DNA from: Tannerella serpentiformis
GTDB taxonomy: Bacteria; Bacteroidota; Bacteroidia; Bacteroidales; Tannerellaceae
Length of the DNA stretch: 64,000 nucleotides
Assembly: GCF_003033925.1 (NCBI RefSeq)
Contig: NZ_CP028365.1
Location: forward strand, 2,666,001 to 2,730,000
Direction: 5' to 3'
Shown: piece after piece, positions 60,818 to 64,000 of the stretch
Numbering within the stretch: position 1 is the first letter of the stretch
Layout of the letters: each line of letters starts with the position of its first letter
The notes under the pieces: generated by a model
Told to the model about the DNA's origin: nothing
The model's input: the letters and a program-made list of their open reading frames with translations, nothing else
Database searches by the model: none
Program-made: the position numbers and the translations under genes

Positions 60818-61744
60818 ATGAAAGCAGACAACATTTTAGGACTTATCGGAGGCACGCCACACGTTCGGTTGGGACGACTCTTCCCCGACCACGAGGTGTG
60901 GATGAAGCTGGAGCGACAGAACCCCGCGGGCAGCATCAAGGATCGTATCGCGCTGGCCATGATCGAGGATGCCGAGCAGCAGGGAATGATTCGCCCGGGC
61001 GCCACGCTGATCGAGGCTACGTCTGGCAACACCGGCGTGGGACTGGCCTTTGTGGCCGCCGTGAAAGGCTATCGGCTGATCATCGTCATGCCCGAATCGA
61101 TGTCTGTCGAGCGTCGGCGACTGATGCAGAGCTACGGCGCTCGGCTGGAGCTGACGCCGCGCGAGAAGGGCATGAAGGGCGCCATTGAACGGGCCAAGGC
61201 CCTACTCGCCGAGATCGACGGATCGTGGATGCCGCGCCAGTTCGTGAACCCATCGAACCCTGAGGTGCACGCCCGTACGACGGCGCGCGAGATCATGGAC
61301 GACTTTCCCGAGGGCTTCGACTATTTCGTCACCGGTATTGGCACCGGTGGCCACATCTCGGGCGTGGGGCGTGAGCTGAAGCGCGTCTTCCCCAGTGTGC
61401 AGATCGTGGGCGTAGAGCCGGCTGATTCGTCCGTGCTGACCGGAGGATGCGCCGGCGCACACCCCATCCAAGGTATCGGGCCGGGCTTTGTGCCTGAGAC
61501 GCTCGACCGCAACGTGATCGACCGCGTGACGGCCATCACTGGGCCGGACGCTTTCCGGTTTGCCCGCCGACTGGCGCGTGAGGAGGGCATCCTCTGCGGC
61601 ATCTCCACCGGTGCGTCGCTGGCTGCCGTGGAGCGTGTGCTGGCTGGATCGGGTGTGTCGAAACGCGTCCTGACTTTCGGCCTCGACACCGGCGAACGCT
61701 ACCTATCGGTCGAAGGACTGTTCACAAACAAGGTCAGACACTAA
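60818..61744 (+). CDS. cysK: Cysteine synthase (O-acetylserine sulfhydrylase)
   Basis: 308 residues. PLP-binding Lys41 in NPAGSIKDRIA, substrate loop TSGNTGVGLAF, and glycine loop GIGTGGHISGVGREL. Makes cysteine from O-acetylserine and sulfide. Could be named cysM; sequence alone does not decide. Operon with cysE. Confidence 0.93.
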   Translation: MKADNILGLIGGTPHVRLGRLFPDHEVWMKLERQNPAGSIKDRIALAMIEDAEQQGMIRPGATLIEATSGNTGVGLAFVAAVKGYRLIIVMPESMSVERRRLMQSYGARLELTPREKGMKGAIERAKALLAEIDGSWMPRQFVNPSNPEVHARTTAREIMDDFPEGFDYFVTGIGTGGHISGVGRELKRVFPSVQIVGVEPADSSVLTGGCAGAHPIQGIGPGFVPETLDRNVIDRVTAITGPDAFRFARRLAREEGILCGISTGASLAAVERVLAGSGVSKRVLTFGLDTGERYLSVEGLFTNKVRH

Positions 61745-61778
61745 GGCACGCCCATAGAAGTACCCGGCCAAACTCCAC

Positions 61779-61794
61779 GGCCTCGGCTGAGGCC
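61779..61794. terminator. Short hairpin between cysK and the DUF5106 gene
   Basis: GGCCTC-GGCT-GAGGCC, perfect 6-bp stem and 4-nt loop, without a T-run. May be an attenuating or processing hairpin. Confidence 0.35.
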
Positions 61795-61818
61795 TCCATC
61801 ACTCACCTAACGATAAAG

Positions 61819-62775
61819 ATGAAAAGACAACTCCTTGCTGCATGCTGCGCCATCATTGCGCTGACCGTCGGATGCAGCCCGACGAAACGAGCGGACGACG
61901 CTCCGCACACCTTCACGCCCGCCGCTGTCCCCGCTGAATATCGCCAACCTCAGGCCCGCGCCGCCTACCTGGCCATGCACTATTGGGACGGTTTCGACTT
62001 CCGCGACACAGCCTTCGTGGGTTCTGCCGCCAGCGTCACCGAAAACGCCCTGACGGACTATTTCAACGCCGTCTTCCCCAACGTCCCGTACGACGTGGCC
62101 GCCGCCGGCATCCGCAACCTGCTCGACCGTGCCGTCACGAATCGCGCCATGTACGCCTTCTTCACCTCCAAGATGGAGCAGTACCTCTTCAACCCGGCCT
62201 CGCCCATGCGCAACGAGGAGTATTTCATTCCCACGCTGCAACACATGCTGGCCACCGACAGCCTCGACCGCTACCGTAAGGCCCGGGCGCAGGCCATGCT
62301 CGAGGAGGTCGTGAAGAACCGCCCCGGCACACCCGCTGCGGACATTCATTATGCCACCGCAAGCGGCGGAACCGGCTCGCTCTACGCCCTGAAGACGGAC
62401 TTTGTGCTCATCTTCTTCCACAACCTCGACTGCGGCAACTGCCGCCAGCTGGCCGCCGCCATCAGCGCCTCGCCCATCGTCAGCGAGCTGATGAAACGCG
62501 GTCGACTGACCGTCTTGGCCATCTATCCGGACATGGCGGCCGACATGTGGCGCCAGTATCTGCCGCAGATGCCTTCCGCCTGGACGCACGGCTACGACCG
62601 CGATCTGGAGATCGCCAACAACCACACCTACATCCTGCGTGTGTTGCCCGCGCTCTACCTCGTCGACCGCGACCACCGCGTGGTGATGAAAGACGCCGCC
62701 TTCCCCTACGTCGAGCAATACTTGGCCAATATCCTCAACCCGCCCTCCCTCATGCAGCCGCGCGCTGCGCAATGA
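61819..62775 (+). CDS. DUF5106-type lipoprotein with thioredoxin-like domain
   Basis: 318 residues: lipobox ALTVGCSP (Cys19), a helical N-terminal half as in DUF5106, then a thioredoxin-like domain with DCGNC (Cys205 and Cys208, a CxxC) and LPALYLVDRDHRVVMKDAAF. Probably anchored in the periplasm and acting in disulfide exchange. Substrates unknown. Confidence 0.8.
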   Translation: MKRQLLAACCAIIALTVGCSPTKRADDAPHTFTPAAVPAEYRQPQARAAYLAMHYWDGFDFRDTAFVGSAASVTENALTDYFNAVFPNVPYDVAAAGIRNLLDRAVTNRAMYAFFTSKMEQYLFNPASPMRNEEYFIPTLQHMLATDSLDRYRKARAQAMLEEVVKNRPGTPAADIHYATASGGTGSLYALKTDFVLIFFHNLDCGNCRQLAAAISASPIVSELMKRGRLTVLAIYPDMAADMWRQYLPQMPSAWTHGYDRDLEIANNHTYILRVLPALYLVDRDHRVVMKDAAFPYVEQYLANILNPPSLMQPRAAQ

Positions 62776-62780
62776 ATCGG

Positions 62781-62813
62781 TGCGCCCGTACCTATTATTA
62801 TAGGTGGGGCGCA
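62781..62813. terminator. Hairpin after the DUF5106 gene
   Basis: TGCGCCC and GGGCGCA arms with inner ACCTAT/ATAGGT pairing; no T-run. Possible terminator or RNA structure just ahead of the next gene. Confidence 0.4.
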
Positions 62814-62850
62814 TCCCCCATCAACCATCCTCTCAAAAAAACAAAACGAA

Positions 62851-63420
62851 ATGAAGAAAAGCATCATCTACACCGGCGGTGGCGACAAAGGCACCACCGC
62901 ACTCGTGGGCGGCTTTCGCGTGCCCAAAACCCATCCGCGGCTCGAAGCCTATGGCACCATCGACGAGCTCAATTCGCACATCGGCCTGCTCATGGCCGAC
63001 GTTGACGACCCCGAGACGCTCGACACGCTCCGCTTCGTGCAACACAAACTCTTCACCGTCGGCTCCTATCTGGCCACCGACCCCACCAAGACCGACTTCC
63101 GGATCGAGAGTCGCGTCACACCCGAGGCCATCCAACGCATCGAGTCGGCCATCGACCGCATCGACGGCCAGCTGCCCCGCCTGAACGCCTTCGTGCTGCC
63201 CGGTGGCAACCGCGCCTCGGCTCAGGCGCACGTTTGCCGCACCGTCTGCCGCCGCGCCGAGCGTTGCATCTATCGACTGACCGAGACCGGCGCTGAGGTC
63301 GAGGAGCCCGTCCTCATCTTCATGAACCGCCTTTCGGATTTGCTCTTCGTCATCGGTCGCAACGAGTGCGTCCGCCGTGGCGACGACGAAATCATCTGGG
63401 ACAGCAAGGAAGGCGCCTGA
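62851..63420 (+). CDS. Cob(I)alamin adenosyltransferase, PduO type
   Basis: 189 residues. ATP-binding N-terminus YTGGGDKGTTALVGG, then LEAYGTIDELNSHIG, and VCRRAERCIYRL and FMNRLSDLLFVIGR, all PduO/CobA2-type marks. Makes adenosylcobalamin, the cofactor of methylmalonyl-CoA mutase on the propionate route. Followed by the terminal array. Confidence 0.95.
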   Translation: MKKSIIYTGGGDKGTTALVGGFRVPKTHPRLEAYGTIDELNSHIGLLMADVDDPETLDTLRFVQHKLFTVGSYLATDPTKTDFRIESRVTPEAIQRIESAIDRIDGQLPRLNAFVLPGGNRASAQAHVCRTVCRRAERCIYRLTETGAEVEEPVLIFMNRLSDLLFVIGRNECVRRGDDEIIWDSKEGA

Positions 63421-63454
63421 GGCGGCGGGATCAACTGTCGATCGCCTTCCCCCG

Positions 63455-64000
63455 TCCCGCGGCGGGACGGCGTCTCAATGGTCATTTGGGTCTCGTCCCG
63501 TGGCGGGACGGCGTCTCAATGGTCATTTGGGTCTCGTCCCGTGGCGGGACGGCGTCTCAATGGCCATTTTGGTCTCGTCATGCGGCATGATGGCGTCTCA
63601 ATGGCCATTTTGGTCTCATCCCGTGGCGGGATGGCGTCTCAACGGCCATTTTGGTCTCGTCATGCGGCATGATGGCGTCTCAATGGCCATTTTGGTCTCG
63701 TCATGCGACATGACGGCGTCTCAATGGCCATTTTGGCCTCGTCATGCGACATGACGGCGTCTCAATGGCCATTTTGGCCTCGTCATGCGGCATGATGGCG
63801 TCTCAACGGCCATTTTGGTCTCGTCATGCGACATGATGGCGTCTCAATGGCCATTTTGGCCTCGTCATGCGACATGATGGCGTCTCAATGGCCATTTTGG
63901 TCTCGTCATGCGGCATGATGGCGTCTCAATGGCCATTTTGGTCTCGTCATGCGGCATGACAGCGTCTCAATGGCCATTTTGGCCTCGTCATGCGACATGA
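63455..64000. repeat. 41-bp array with covarying palindromes, running off the window
   Basis: About 13 units at 41-bp steps, GTCTCAATGG at 63472, 63513 and on. Palindrome 1 varies in pairs: GTCCCGC-G-GCGGGAC, GTCCCG-TGG-CGGGAC, ATCCCG-TGG-CGGGAT, GTCATGC-G-GCATGAT and GTCATG-CGA-CATGAC. Palindrome 2 is AATGGCCATT (or AATGGTCATT, AACGGCCATT). Centres about 20-21 bp apart. Lies after the adenosyltransferase gene; its far end is outside the window. Confidence 0.95.

Noticed and set aside
4251-64000. Arrays as CRISPR
   Set aside because: The whole unit is repeated, there are no unique spacers, and no cas gene is present.

Overview
The window comes from a Bacteroidota chromosome and most resembles Tannerella. 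Three things point there: Bacteroidota-type promoters (-7 box TAnnTTTG, about 18 bp from a TTG-type -33 box), families largely confined to the phylum (DUF4292, DUF4831, DUF5106, DUF3467, a CTnDOT-like tra set), and a potempin-like lipoprotein next to a karilysin-like metalloprotease, a pair known from Tannerella. The backbone is GC-rich by eye, which does not suit T. forsythia well, so a high-GC Tannerella relative is more likely. The species is inference.

Layout. 1-7.9 kb is backbone: the dut 3' end, a TPR / DUF4292 lipoprotein / EnvC-like operon, DUF3467, DUF4831 and a POT peptide transporter. 8.06-37.53 kb is an integrative and conjugative element (ICE). From its left end it holds a long gene-poor stretch, an XRE regulator, a primase-helicase, an excisionase-like HTH, an AbiEi/AbiEii toxin-antitoxin pair, a truncated helicase gene, an AT-rich island (broken DASS transporter, HdeD-like protein, potempin, karilysin), a 16/24-bp repeat array, the tra operon (traA to traQ plus a lysozyme), small regulators and two tyrosine recombinases. 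No relaxase, coupling protein or traP is seen, so the element may not transfer by itself. 38.4-64 kb is backbone again: TonB-dependent receptor, C69 dipeptidase, ResB-CcsA fusion, AraC regulator, pheS-nth, an EEP-phosphatase/rhomboid/rhomboid operon, HU, a patatin-barrel protein, tRNA-Arg, YqgE, Ogt, a histidine kinase, malate dehydrogenase, cysE-cysK, a DUF5106 protein and a cobalamin adenosyltransferase.

The most striking feature is a set of intergenic tandem arrays (4.25, 7.97, 34.3, 37.7-38.3, 45.1, 48.6, 52.35, 58.3 and 63.45 kb). Their sequences are unrelated between loci, but the unit is nearly always 40-42 bp, and most units carry two short hyphenated palindromes, usually centred about 20-21 bp apart. 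Within an array the palindrome arms change in a compensating way, so the dyad survives while the sequence changes. This argues for a shared mechanism or selected structure. I know of no named system that fits.

The ICE seems to have landed in one such array, because related 41-bp units flank both of its ends. It therefore carries a secreted protease and its probable inhibitor as cargo, which fits spread of KLIKK-type virulence proteases among Tannerella by conjugation.
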